Assembly: GCA_900543875.1 (NCBI GenBank)
Contig: UQSV01000004.1
Location: 1-53,721 of the forward strand
Length of the DNA: 53,721 nt
Direction: 5' to 3'
From: an uncultured Coriobacteriaceae bacterium
Lineage (GTDB): Bacteria; Actinomycetota; Coriobacteriia; Coriobacteriales; Atopobiaceae
The notes beneath the pieces were generated by a model. It was not told the origin of the DNA. It made no database searches and worked only from the letters and a program-made list of their open reading frames with translations. A program made the translations under genes and the position numbers. Within the stretch, counting starts at the first letter, position 1. Each line of letters starts with the position of its first letter. Positions 25,641 through 33,846 of the stretch are shown piece after piece.

Positions 25641-26399
25641 ATGAGAAGGCTCGAGGGCAAGGTCGCCGTCGTCACTGGCGCAAACTCCGGCGTGGGCGCC
25701 GCCATCGCCAAGCTGTTCGCAGCCGAAGGCGCAAGCGTTGTCATGGCGGCGCGCCGCAAGGAGGCGCTCGACGAGGTCGCCAACGAAATCAACCAGGCTG
25801 GCGGTCGCACGCTCGCCGTTCCCTGCGACATCTCCAAGCCCGACGACCCCGAGCGCCTCATGGCCGCCGCGGTCGACGCGTTTGGCAAGATTGACGTCCT
25901 CGTGAACAACGCCGGCATCCTCGAGAAGGGCCTCAAGCCCATCGACCGCTTCACCGACGAGGACCTCGACCGCATCGTCGAGACCAATCAGAAGGGCACG
26001 ATGCGCTGCATGCGCGCGGCCGCCAAGCGCATGGCCGCCGGCGCGAGCATCGTCAACATCGCGTCGATCGCGGGCGAGAAGGGCTGCGGCGGCGCCGTCT
26101 ACGTCTCGACCAAGGCCGCCGTCATTGGCGTGACCAAGCACACCGCGCTGCGCTTCCAGGCCGAGGGCATTCGCTGCAACGCCATCTGCCCGGGCACCAT
26201 CGTGACGCCCATGGTCGCCGGCACCACCGCCGCCGACATGGACCCCGACATGATGGGCGCCATGGCGACCCACTCCAACCTCCGCACGCAGCCCTGCATG
26301 CCCGAGGACGTTGCCAACATCTCACTGTTCCTGGCAAGCGACGAGAGCCGCGCGCTCACCGGCCAGATTCTCGTGAGCGACTTTGGCTCCATGCTGTAG
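25641..26399 (+). CDS. Short-chain dehydrogenase/reductase
   Basis: 252 aa classical SDR. The cofactor motif TGANSGVG is at residues 12-19, NNAG near 92, catalytic Ser in NIASIAG, and YVSTK gives the Tyr-x3-Lys pair 13 residues after the Ser. The residues after the second strand (AARRKEAL) contain Arg, which favours NADP(H), though NAD(H) cannot be excluded. The C-terminal LTGQILVSDFGSML is close to the family pattern LTGQ...DGG. The substrate is unknown; hydroxysteroid, sugar and acyl substrates are all possible. Start ATG follows AGAAGGGGAACCATC. It has its own terminator. Confidence 0.88.
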   Translation: MRRLEGKVAVVTGANSGVGAAIAKLFAAEGASVVMAARRKEALDEVANEINQAGGRTLAVPCDISKPDDPERLMAAAVDAFGKIDVLVNNAGILEKGLKPIDRFTDEDLDRIVETNQKGTMRCMRAAAKRMAAGASIVNIASIAGEKGCGGAVYVSTKAAVIGVTKHTALRFQAEGIRCNAICPGTIVTPMVAGTTAADMDPDMMGAMATHSNLRTQPCMPEDVANISLFLASDESRALTGQILVSDFGSML

Positions 26400-26427
26400 G
26401 CGACGCCAGACAACCTGGCCTTAGCTT

Positions 26428-26464
26428 CGAGGGCCGCTCGGCAATCGCCGGGCGGCCCCTCATT
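26428..26464 (+). terminator. Intrinsic terminator after the SDR gene
   Basis: GAGGGCCGC pairs with GGCGGCCCCTC, followed by ATTTGT. Lies about 30 bp after the stop. Confidence 0.7.
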
Positions 26465-26529
26465 TGTGCGCGGCCGCGCGGCGCTACAATCAAGTCACTG
26501 GGCCCAAGCCTGCGACGCAAGGAGTCACC

Positions 26530-27414
26530 ATGGCAAACTTCACCCTCACCTGCTGCTCGACGGCAGACCGCCCCAAGTCGTTCTTCGACGGACGCGGCGT
26601 TCCCTACGCGTGCTTTCACTGGAACGAGTCGGGCGTCGACCACCTCGACGACCTCTACCAGTCCATCAGCCCCGACGACTTCTACGCCCAGATTAAGGCG
26701 GGCGCCACGCCCACGACGTCGCAGGTCAGCGTGGGCGAGTTCGTCGAGCTGTGGGAGCCCATCGTGGCGGGTGGCGGCGACGTCCTGCACGTGAGCCTGT
26801 CGAGCGGGCTTTCGGGTGCGTTCGAGAGCGCCCAGATTGCGGCGACCCAGATGATGGAGACGCACCCGGGCAGGCGCATCCTCGTGGTCGACTCGCTGGG
26901 TGCGAGCTCGGGCTACGGCATGCTCGTCGAGTACCTGGCCGACATGCGCGACGCGGGAGCCACGCTCGACGAGGCCTACGAGTGGGCGCTCGAGAACCGC
27001 CTGCGCGTGCACCACTGGTTCTTCTCGACCGACCTCACGAGCTACGTGCGCGGCGGCCGCGTCTCGCGCGTGAGCGGCTTCGTGGGCACGGCGCTCAAGA
27101 TCTGCCCGGTGCTCAACATGAACAACGCCGGCAAGCTCATCCCGCGCGACAAGATTCGCACTAAGGCCAAGGCCATCGACGACATGGTGAGGCGCATGGA
27201 GCAGCACGCGCAGGACGGGCACGACTACGCGGGCAAGTGCCTGCTGTCGATGAGCGCCTGCCGCGAGGACGCCGAGCGCGTCCGCGACCTCGTTGAGCAG
27301 CGCTTTCCCGCGCTCGCGGGCAAGGTGGAGATCAACGACATCGGCACGGTGATTGGCTCGCACACCGGGCCTGGCACCGTGGCCCTGTTCTTCATGGGAG
27401 ACGTCCGCGGGTAG
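26530..27414 (+). CDS. DegV family fatty-acid-binding protein
   Basis: 294 aa. DegV/FakB-like proteins bind a fatty acid and, where the kinase FakA is present, present it for phosphorylation. Motifs: ATPTTSQVSVGEF (lipid-head-group Ser/Thr loop), HVSLSSGLSGAFESA with the conserved Ser pair, VVDSLGASSGYGM, and YVRGGRVSR. The C-terminal GTVIGSHTGPGTVALFF is the second hallmark. The N-terminus is unusual: LTCCSTADRP in place of the common TDSxxDL. No fakA gene is in the window. The ATG at 26530 follows AAGGAGTCACC. Confidence 0.9.
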   Translation: MANFTLTCCSTADRPKSFFDGRGVPYACFHWNESGVDHLDDLYQSISPDDFYAQIKAGATPTTSQVSVGEFVELWEPIVAGGGDVLHVSLSSGLSGAFESAQIAATQMMETHPGRRILVVDSLGASSGYGMLVEYLADMRDAGATLDEAYEWALENRLRVHHWFFSTDLTSYVRGGRVSRVSGFVGTALKICPVLNMNNAGKLIPRDKIRTKAKAIDDMVRRMEQHAQDGHDYAGKCLLSMSACREDAERVRDLVEQRFPALAGKVEINDIGTVIGSHTGPGTVALFFMGDVRG

Positions 27415-27430
27415 TAGCGGGCTGCGCGGC

Positions 27431-27554
27431 GGGGACAGGGGGACGTGCCTTTTGTCCCCGTCGCCGCACATTGGTCTCCCGTGCGAGACCCGCCACTGCG
27501 TGACAGGGGGCTTCTGTCCCCACCGTCGCGTGACAGGGGTGCCTCTTGTCCCCG
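27431..27554. repeat. Cluster of three GACAGGGGG...TGTCCCC palindromic repeats
   Basis: Three short inverted repeats follow each other: GGGGACAGGGGGACGTGCC...TGTCCCC at 27431-27459, TGACAGGGGGCTTCTGTCCCC near 27501 and TGACAGGGGTGCCTCTTGTCCCC near 27531. The same family occurs at 50.9-51.0 kb and 52.0-52.1 kb. They would form hairpins in RNA. The gap to 27695 holds no other feature besides the leader of the permease gene. Confidence 0.65.
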
Positions 27555-27695
27555 CCGCCGCACGTCGCCGCGGGCGAGCGGTCCGTCCTTCTTACGCCCA
27601 AGGCAGGGCGCAATGTTGCCGTCCTGAAACATATCAAGGTGTGAACCATCTCGTCTGTTACCATGGCCGGACTGACCCCGGAGTAGGGAGGCCGC

Positions 27696-28676
27696 ATGGC
27701 GAGCAGCGAAACCACAGCAAAACAGTCCGCCCCCGCTAAGCGCTTCAAGGTGCCGCGCATCCCCGGCGACATCATGATCTACCCGATGATCGCAGGCCTG
27801 CTGATCAACACCTTCTGCCCGCAGGTGCTCGAGATCGGTGGCTTCTTCACCAACGCAACGCGCGGCGGAGCCAACGCCGTCGTGGCCGCCATCCTGCTGT
27901 TTGTTGGCGCGGGCATCTCGTTCAAGTCGACGCCGGGCGCCGTCAAGACCGGCATCGTGGTGCTCATCCCCAAGCTCGTGCTGGCGGCGGCGCTGGGCCT
28001 GGGTGTGGCCTATCTGTTCAACGACAACTTCCTGGGCCTCTCGAGCGTGTCGATCATCGGCGGCATCTCATTTTGTAACATGGCGCTCTACACGGGCATC
28101 ATGAGCGAGTATGGCAACGAGTCCGAGCAGGGCGCGGTTGGCATCCTGTTCTTTACCGCGGGTCCCACGGTCACGATGATCATCCTGGGCGTGAGCGGCC
28201 TGGCAAACATCCCCCTGGGCACGGTGGTTGGCTCGGTGCTGCCGCTGGTCATTGGCATGGTGCTGGGCAACCTGTTTCCGTTCATCCGCAACCTGCTCGT
28301 GCCGGGCACCAACCCCGCCATTGCGGTGCTGGGCTTTCAGCTGGGCTGCTCGATGAGCCTCGTAAGCTTCGTGACGGGCGGCATCTCGGGCATCCTGCTG
28401 GGTCTCATCACGGTGTTCGTGGTGGGTCCGGTGACGTTTGCCTTCGAGCGGCTCATGGGCGGTACGGGCAAGCCGGCCGTGGCATGCTCCACGATCGCGG
28501 GCACGGCCATGACCACGCCCGCGGCGCTGGCCGAGGTTGCGCCCAAGTACGCGGCGATTGCCCCGGTGGCCTACGCGCAGATTGCGACGGCCGTCATTAT
28601 CACGGCGGTGCTGGCCCCGATTCTCACGGGCTGGGTCGACAAGCGCTTCTGCCAGGGCGAGGCCGCTTCCAAGTAG
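27696..28676 (+). CDS. kdgT: 2-keto-3-deoxygluconate permease (KdgT family)
   Basis: 326 aa integral membrane protein with about ten hydrophobic helices. The opening PRIPGDIMIYPMIAGLLIN, the loop GATRGGANA-like FTNATRGGANAVVA, and KSTPGAVKTG are typical of the KdgT family, which takes up 2-keto-3-deoxygluconate from pectin or uronate breakdown by proton symport. The start has GGGAGGCCGC upstream. No kdgK, kdgA or uronate genes lie beside it, so the substrate is taken from family membership only. Downstream, at 28700-28738, a short stretch resembles the gene's own 3' end and may be a leftover of a lost second copy. Confidence 0.9.
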   Translation: MASSETTAKQSAPAKRFKVPRIPGDIMIYPMIAGLLINTFCPQVLEIGGFFTNATRGGANAVVAAILLFVGAGISFKSTPGAVKTGIVVLIPKLVLAAALGLGVAYLFNDNFLGLSSVSIIGGISFCNMALYTGIMSEYGNESEQGAVGILFFTAGPTVTMIILGVSGLANIPLGTVVGSVLPLVIGMVLGNLFPFIRNLLVPGTNPAIAVLGFQLGCSMSLVSFVTGGISGILLGLITVFVVGPVTFAFERLMGGTGKPAVACSTIAGTAMTTPAALAEVAPKYAAIAPVAYAQIATAVIITAVLAPILTGWVDKRFCQGEAASK

Positions 28677-28827
28677 GCGTGCCATGGGAATGGGTCTGCT
28701 GGTACATTGCCGAGAAGGGCGAGGCGACGTCTAAATAGACTGGCACATCCGCAACTACAACCAAATAGTGTCCGAATGACGTGCTAGCATGGCTCGCAAA
28801 CCAAGCCGAGGGCGAGGGGAGCGGGCC

Positions 28828-29487
28828 ATGCTTTGGTTTACGTCTGACACGCACTTTGGGCACGCGAACGTGCTGGGGTTCACGGACAGGCCGTGGAGCA
28901 GCATCGATGGCATGAATCGCGGCATCATCAACAACATCAACGCGCGGGTCATGCCGGGCGACGAGCTGTACGTGCTGGGAGACTTCAGCTTCTCGATCAC
29001 GGTGCAGCAGGCGCTTGAACTGCGGAAACAGATCAGGTGCCGCAAGGTGCACCTGGTGCGGGGCAACCACGACAAGGACTGGAGCCAGCCTGCGGTGGCC
29101 GGGGCATTCGTCGTGGAGCAGTCCATCTGCGTGCTCAAGGTCGACGGGCAAAAGCTCGTGATGAGCCACTATCCCATGGCGGACTGGCAGGGCATGAGCC
29201 ACGGGAGCTGGCACTTGCATGGGCACATCCATTCGCAGGGGAGCAGCTACAACGAGGCCAACCTGCGGCAGGGGTTGCTGAGATACGACGTTGGGGTCGA
29301 CGCCAACGGGTATGCCCCCGTGAGCTTGGCGGAGCTGAGCAGCTGGTTTGAGGGCGTGGAGTATGCGAACCGCGTCAAGTGGCCGTTCTGGGTCAACCAG
29401 ACGGGCAACGCGGAGCTCGAGCGAGACCTGGCGCCATTCCAGCAGCGTGTGCTCGAGGAGGATAGGGCGAGAAGGGCAGGAGTGTAA
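28828..29487 (+). CDS. Calcineurin-like metallophosphoesterase
   Basis: 219 aa. The metal-binding signatures are in order: SDTHFGHANV (residues 6-15), GDELYVLGDFS, RGNHDKD, MSHYPM and HLHGHIHS. These are all the residues needed for a two-metal phosphoesterase. The start at 28828 follows GGGGAGCGGGCC; a longer start at 28789 lacks a ribosome binding site and lies next to a candidate -10 (TAGCAT). The family includes many phage and chromosomal phosphatases, and the substrate is not known. It is the last gene before the accessory region. Confidence 0.88.
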   Translation: MLWFTSDTHFGHANVLGFTDRPWSSIDGMNRGIINNINARVMPGDELYVLGDFSFSITVQQALELRKQIRCRKVHLVRGNHDKDWSQPAVAGAFVVEQSICVLKVDGQKLVMSHYPMADWQGMSHGSWHLHGHIHSQGSSYNEANLRQGLLRYDVGVDANGYAPVSLAELSSWFEGVEYANRVKWPFWVNQTGNAELERDLAPFQQRVLEEDRARRAGV

Positions 29488-29588
29488 CGCGGACGCGGCT
29501 CGGGCGTTGGCTGGTGTGTGGCTGGCGAGTGCACGGTTTCGCCCAAGCGGCGAGTACCGCGCGACAGTCTGGACTGCGTCCGTCGCGT

Positions 29589-29681
29589 TAGTGTACAGAA
29601 GTTGCAATTGGGCTCTTCCCCAACTGGGATTTTGCTCGTAACCAAGCCTGTTTTGCCAACTTATGTACGCTAATCGCGACC
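29589..29681. repeat. Left copy of the 93-bp element bracketing the Type III region
   Basis: Its ends form imperfect terminal inverted repeats: TTAGTGTACAGAAGTTG on the left and CTTATGTACGCTAA on the right, which pair over about 20 bp. The interior (CAACTGGGATTTTGCTCGTAAC) is found again in direct orientation at 41248-41341. No ORF. Whether this is a MITE, a recombination site or a promoter block is undecided. Confidence 0.65.
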
Positions 29682-29713
29682 TGAATCATCGGTAACAAGA
29701 AAAGGAAACTGCA

Positions 29714-29815
29714 ATGAAGGCATCGGAGATGGCCTACAAGGCCTTTGCGTGGCTCGTTGGCGTAATCATCGCCGAGGCAATTGTTGTTGCAATCGAGAGG
29801 AAGCTGGAGAAGTAA
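29714..29815 (+). CDS. Putative 33-aa single-pass membrane peptide
   Basis: ATG with AAAGGAAACTGCA upstream, a good ribosome binding site in a stretch without other genes. The product starts MKASEMAYKAF, has one hydrophobic helix (AWLVGVIIAEAIVVAI) and ends in a charged tail (ERKLEK). It lies just inside the left bracket element and 190 bp before the helicase gene. Small membrane peptides near defence genes are often toxins or regulators, but there is no direct evidence for that here. It may also be chance. Confidence 0.45.
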   Translation: MKASEMAYKAFAWLVGVIIAEAIVVAIERKLEK

Positions 29816-29932
29816 CGGTTGCTTTGGAAGCGCGGTTGCCAGAGCAGCTTTCGTGAAATAGCGACATGGCCGTTTTCGTTCCACTGCCACCCCGCTTAAC
29901 CGGAGGCCTGTCGCTCGCGCGCCTCTCCAAGG

Positions 29933-29938
29933 CTACAA
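29933..29938 (+). promoter_or_regulatory. Candidate -10 of the helicase-mod-res operon
   Basis: GGCTACAATCG contains TACAAT, a good -10 match, 68 bp before the helicase start. The -35 region is GC-rich and unclear. Confidence 0.4.
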
Positions 29939-30005
29939 TCGAAAGACTGGTCGAAAAGTGTCCGATGAGACGGACGAGCTGCGCTAACAGCACCTGCCTC
30001 AAGAG

Positions 30006-33000
30006 ATGGAGAAGAGCGTGGAGACTGACCCCGATTTCTTTGACAATCGCTCGAAGATTCTCAAGGATGATCTTGTGGTGCGCCTGCGCTCGGGAGACAA
30101 GATCTCAGTCGCTGCGGCCTACTTCTCCATCTATGGTTACAGCGAGCTCAAAGAACAACTGAACAACTGCGGCGAGCTGCGCTTTCTCTATACCGAGCCA
30201 ACCTTCCTGAGTGATGCGCAAGACAAGAGCGCCCGCGAGTTTTACATTCCCCGTCTTGGTAGAGAGCGCGGCGTCTACGGCACCGAACTCGAGATCAAGC
30301 TCCGCAACGAAATGACGCAGCGTGCCATTGCCCGTGAGTGCGCAGACTGGATTCGCAGCAAGGCGCGCTTCCGTTCGCTGGCTCCTGGTCAGGGGTCGAT
30401 TCAATCGCTCCTGGCGGTCCAGGGCAAAGCCTCTTCCTATGCCTACACACCCCTCGAGGGTCTTACCGCTCCTGCCATCGGGGCAGCTCCTGGCTCATCG
30501 CCATTCACGTGCATCATGCGTGGCGACGCTTCAATGTCCGCTCAACTCCTCCAGGTGTTTGACCGGGCCTGGAACACCCCTGGAGCTGCGGAGGACGTCA
30601 CCGAGCGCGTCATCGATTCCATCGAGGACCTCTACGCCGAGAATGCTCCCGAGCTCGTCTACTACGGCGCCCTGAGCAACATCTTCCGCGAGTTCCTCGA
30701 GAACGTGGACGAGGACTGTCTGCCCAAGGAGGCCGTTGGCTTTAAGGACTCGAAGATTTGGGGCATGCTCTACGACTTCCAGCGCGACGCCGCCTTGGCC
30801 ATCATCAATAAGCTCGAGAAGTACAACGGCTGCATCCTTGCCGACTCCGTGGGCTTGGGCAAGACCTTCACGGCGCTCGCGGTCATCAAGTATTACGAGT
30901 GCCGTCGTAACCGCGTGTTGGTCCTGTGTCCCAAGAAGTTGCGCGACAACTGGACAACGTACAACGGAAACACCGTCAACAACCCCATTGCTGAGGACTA
31001 CCTTCGCTATGACGTGCTCTATCACACCGATCTCTCCCGCGAGCGCGGCATAGCCGAGACGGGCATAGACCTTGCCACTCTCAACTGGGCAAACTATGAC
31101 CTCGTCGTCATAGACGAGAGCCATAACTTTCGCAATGGCGGTGACAACGCAGCCAAGAACGATGACCACGAGAACCGCTACCAGAAGCTTATGAACCGCG
31201 TGATTGGCACTGGTCCCAAGACGCGCGTGCTCATGCTGTCTGCCACGCCGGTCAACAATCGCTTCCGCGACCTGCAGAACCAGCCTGAGCTTGCCTATCG
31301 CCGCAGTGACGTGGACTGGCAGGACGAACTGGGCCTCAAGAACGACATCAAGGCAACCTTCCGCAACGCCCAGTCTGTCTATAGCTCCTGGGCTGGTCTC
31401 GAGCCGCAGGAGCGCACCACGCGAGCGCTCATGTCGATGCTCGACCCAGACTTCTTCAAACTGCTGGACCAGGTGACGGTTGCTCGCAGTCGCAAACAGA
31501 TCCAGCGTTACTACGACATCTCGGCGATTGGCCCCTTCCCGACGCGCATGAAGCCGCTGTCGCTGCGCCCCAAGCTTTCGAGCCCGCCAGATGTGGCCGC
31601 CTTCCATGAGATTGCCGAGGCACTCGACGAGCTCAAGCTTGCCTCCTACGTGCCCTCTGCCTATATCCATCCATCGAAGCAGGCAAAGTACGAGGAGGTT
31701 GGCCTTACGTCTGCCGGCCGCGAGTGGGGCCTGCGACGCCTCATGGCAACGAATCTGCTCAAGCGCCTTGAGAGCTCTGTGAACTCCTTTAGGCTCACGC
31801 TCGAGAAGGTCCGTGCTGCAGTGGCCGAGAAGGTCGAGCTCGTCGACAAGTTCGAGGTTTCTCCTACGGGTGGCGCAAAGGTTGAGGGTGGCGCCGTGCC
31901 CGACCTTGACCTCGACGACGAGAACACTACGTTTGCCGTGGGCGGCGACGACCGCATCGATCTGGCTGACATGGATTGGATTCGTTGGCGCGATGACATG
32001 AGGGAGGACCTTGCGGGCCTCGACCTCATTCGAGGCATGGTTGCCGCGGCAGACCCGGCACACGATGCGAAGCTCCTGGAGCTCGAGCGGGTCATTCGCG
32101 AGAAGGCCAAGAGTCCCATCAATGGTGGCAATCGCAAGGTTCTGGTGTTCACGGCCTTCGCAGATACGGCCGAGTACCTCTACGAGCATGTTTCCGAGTA
32201 TGCTGCCCGCGAACTGGGGCTTAGCTCGGCCATCGTGACGGGCACGGGGCAAGGCCGCTGCAACATCCCGGGCATTCCCAGCGATACCCAGGCAATACTG
32301 ACGTGCTTCTCTCCCGTCTCCAAGGAGCGTGGCGCCGTCATGCCCTCGCTCGAAGGACTCGACATCGACATTCTCATTGCCACGGACTGCATCTCCGAGG
32401 GCCAGAACCTGCAGGATTGCGACTACGTGGTCAACTATGACATCCACTGGAACCCCGTGCGCATTGTGCAGCGCTTTGGCCGTGTCGACCGCATTGGCTC
32501 CAAGAACGAGCGCATCGAGCTTGTGAACTTCTGGCCCGACGTCGAGCTCGACGAGTACATCAAGCTCAAGGCTCGCGTCGAGACGCGCATGAAGATTACC
32601 GTCATGACCTCCACGGGCGATGATGACTACATCAACCCCGAGGAGGAAGGAGACCTCGAGTACCGCAAGCGCCAGCTCGAGCAGATGCTTGGCCAGGTGG
32701 TCGACCTTGAGGACGTCTCGGGCGGCGTGTCCATCACGGACCTTGGCCTTGACAAGTTCAGGACCGACCTGTTGGCGTGGAACAAGGAGCATCCTAACTT
32801 CAAGGAACCGCCGCACGGCATCCATGCCGTGGTGACGGGCGATGAGCCGGGCATCATCTTTGTGCTGCGCAACGTCAACCCTGGCGTCAATGTTTCCAAG
32901 GGCAACCGACTTCACCCGTTCTACCTGGTGTATGTGGGCGCCGATGGCACCATCGTTCAGGATCAGATGCAGGCGCGCGATACGCTCTCGCGCGTGCGCG

Positions 33001-33245
33001 CCTTGTGCCGTGGCAAGGATGAGCCCAACCGCGAGCTTTGCCGCGCCTTCAACCGCGACACCAAGGACGGCTGCGACATGACGGGGCCTTCCAACCTGCT
33101 CGCGTCTGCCGTTTCGTCCATCGTCGAGACGGACAGGGAGTCCGTGGTCGACAGCTTCTTTGGCGATGGGGTCTCCGCAATGGGAGAGCGCGAGGTCAAG
33201 GGTCTTGATGACTTTGAACTGCTGTGTTTCCTGGTGGTGCGCTGA
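30006..33245 (+). CDS. SNF2-like DNA helicase/translocase with PLD-like N-terminal domain
   Basis: 1079 aa. Residues 20-70 (RSGDKISVAAAYFSIYGYSEL and LRFLYTEPTF) look like the first strand-helix-strand of a phospholipase-D-like domain; I see no HxK active-site motif. The SF2 motor follows: motif I DSVGLGKT near residue 279, DESHNFRNGG near 369, SATPVNN near 411, then a large helical insert (430-690). The second RecA domain has VLVFTAFADTAEYLYEHV, DILIATDCISEGQNLQ and QRFGRVDRIGS near 822. The C-terminal 200 residues are unassigned. An alternative GTG start at 30018 has GGAGAAG upstream. The stop overlaps the DUF4391 gene by 1 nt (TGATG), coupling it to the Type III genes. It probably moves along DNA as part of a restriction or defence complex; its exact role is unknown. 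Confidence 0.88.
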   Translation: MEKSVETDPDFFDNRSKILKDDLVVRLRSGDKISVAAAYFSIYGYSELKEQLNNCGELRFLYTEPTFLSDAQDKSAREFYIPRLGRERGVYGTELEIKLRNEMTQRAIARECADWIRSKARFRSLAPGQGSIQSLLAVQGKASSYAYTPLEGLTAPAIGAAPGSSPFTCIMRGDASMSAQLLQVFDRAWNTPGAAEDVTERVIDSIEDLYAENAPELVYYGALSNIFREFLENVDEDCLPKEAVGFKDSKIWGMLYDFQRDAALAIINKLEKYNGCILADSVGLGKTFTALAVIKYYECRRNRVLVLCPKKLRDNWTTYNGNTVNNPIAEDYLRYDVLYHTDLSRERGIAETGIDLATLNWANYDLVVIDESHNFRNGGDNAAKNDDHENRYQKLMNRVIGTGPKTRVLMLSATPVNNRFRDLQNQPELAYRRSDVDWQDELGLKNDIKATFRNAQSVYSSWAGLEPQERTTRALMSMLDPDFFKLLDQVTVARSRKQIQRYYDISAIGPFPTRMKPLSLRPKLSSPPDVAAFHEIAEALDELKLASYVPSAYIHPSKQAKYEEVGLTSAGREWGLRRLMATNLLKRLESSVNSFRLTLEKVRAAVAEKVELVDKFEVSPTGGAKVEGGAVPDLDLDDENTTFAVGGDDRIDLADMDWIRWRDDMREDLAGLDLIRGMVAAADPAHDAKLLELERVIREKAKSPINGGNRKVLVFTAFADTAEYLYEHVSEYAARELGLSSAIVTGTGQGRCNIPGIPSDTQAILTCFSPVSKERGAVMPSLEGLDIDILIATDCISEGQNLQDCDYVVNYDIHWNPVRIVQRFGRVDRIGSKNERIELVNFWPDVELDEYIKLKARVETRMKITVMTSTGDDDYINPEEEGDLEYRKRQLEQMLGQVVDLEDVSGGVSITDLGLDKFRTDLLAWNKEHPNFKEPPHGIHAVVTGDEPGIIFVLRNVNPGVNVSKGNRLHPFYLVYVGADGTIVQDQMQARDTLSRVRALCRGKDEPNRELCRAFNRDTKDGCDMTGPSNLLASAVSSIVETDRESVVDSFFGDGVSAMGEREVKGLDDFELLCFLVVR

Positions 33246-33841
33246 TGTTGGGCCTGCCAAGCACCACGGAGGTGGATGTGCGCCTTCCCAAGGAGGCCTT
33301 CTATCGCAACATGCGCATCGACGCCTCCACCAAGCGCGCCTTTGTGGAGGGCGTCGAGTCCATCGAGGTGACGAACTCCGTCAAGCCTACGACGGCAAAC
33401 GTCGCTGATGGCGACCATATTCACGAGATCATGGTCGTTGCGGTTGCGCCGCGCGGGGAGGGCGTGCCCGAGCGTGTGGCACGTACGATCTTTGCGGCCA
33501 ACAAGGCGCGGATTGTCGTTGCCGATGCTACGTCGGGCGAGTTGCTCGTTGAGGACCGTGGCAAGATCAGGCGCGCCTCTGGTGTTGCGCGTCTTGATAT
33601 CAAAGGCGTCAATCTCGATGAGGTGTGGAGCTCGATACTTGCGCAGATTGTCTTGGGCGAGCCGTGGGGCGAGGACGTTTTGGCGCGCATTGATCGGCGT
33701 GAGAAAATGGAGGCTCTTCGTGCGGAGGTTATCAGGCTCGACAAGAGCTGCCGCAAGGAGCGCCAGATAGCACGTAAGAACGAGTTGTTTACGCGCATGA
33801 GAGAGAAGAAAGCCGAGCTGGAGAGACTCGAGAGGGAGTAG
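33245..33841 (+). CDS. DUF4391 domain protein
   Basis: 198 aa. The start LGLPSTTEVDVRLPKEAFY, then RAFVEGVESIEVTNSVKPTT and HEIMVVAVA, follow the DUF4391 pattern. The last 50 residues (from KMEALRAEVIRLDK) are a charged coiled coil (CRKERQIARKNELFTRMREK). Function of the domain is not known to me. It lies between a SNF2-like helicase and a Type III mod gene, an arrangement often seen for this family, so it may bridge the helicase and the modification complex. Start by 1-nt overlap with the helicase stop; a GTG/ATG pair 5 nt after its stop begins mod. Confidence 0.82.
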   Translation: MLGLPSTTEVDVRLPKEAFYRNMRIDASTKRAFVEGVESIEVTNSVKPTTANVADGDHIHEIMVVAVAPRGEGVPERVARTIFAANKARIVVADATSGELLVEDRGKIRRASGVARLDIKGVNLDEVWSSILAQIVLGEPWGEDVLARIDRREKMEALRAEVIRLDKSCRKERQIARKNELFTRMREKKAELERLERE

Positions 33842-33846
33842 TGGGC

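Noticed and set aside
28690..28738. Second permease gene after kdgT
   Set aside because: Only the last few codons (GEATSK then stop) resemble the kdgT end; too short to call a gene.
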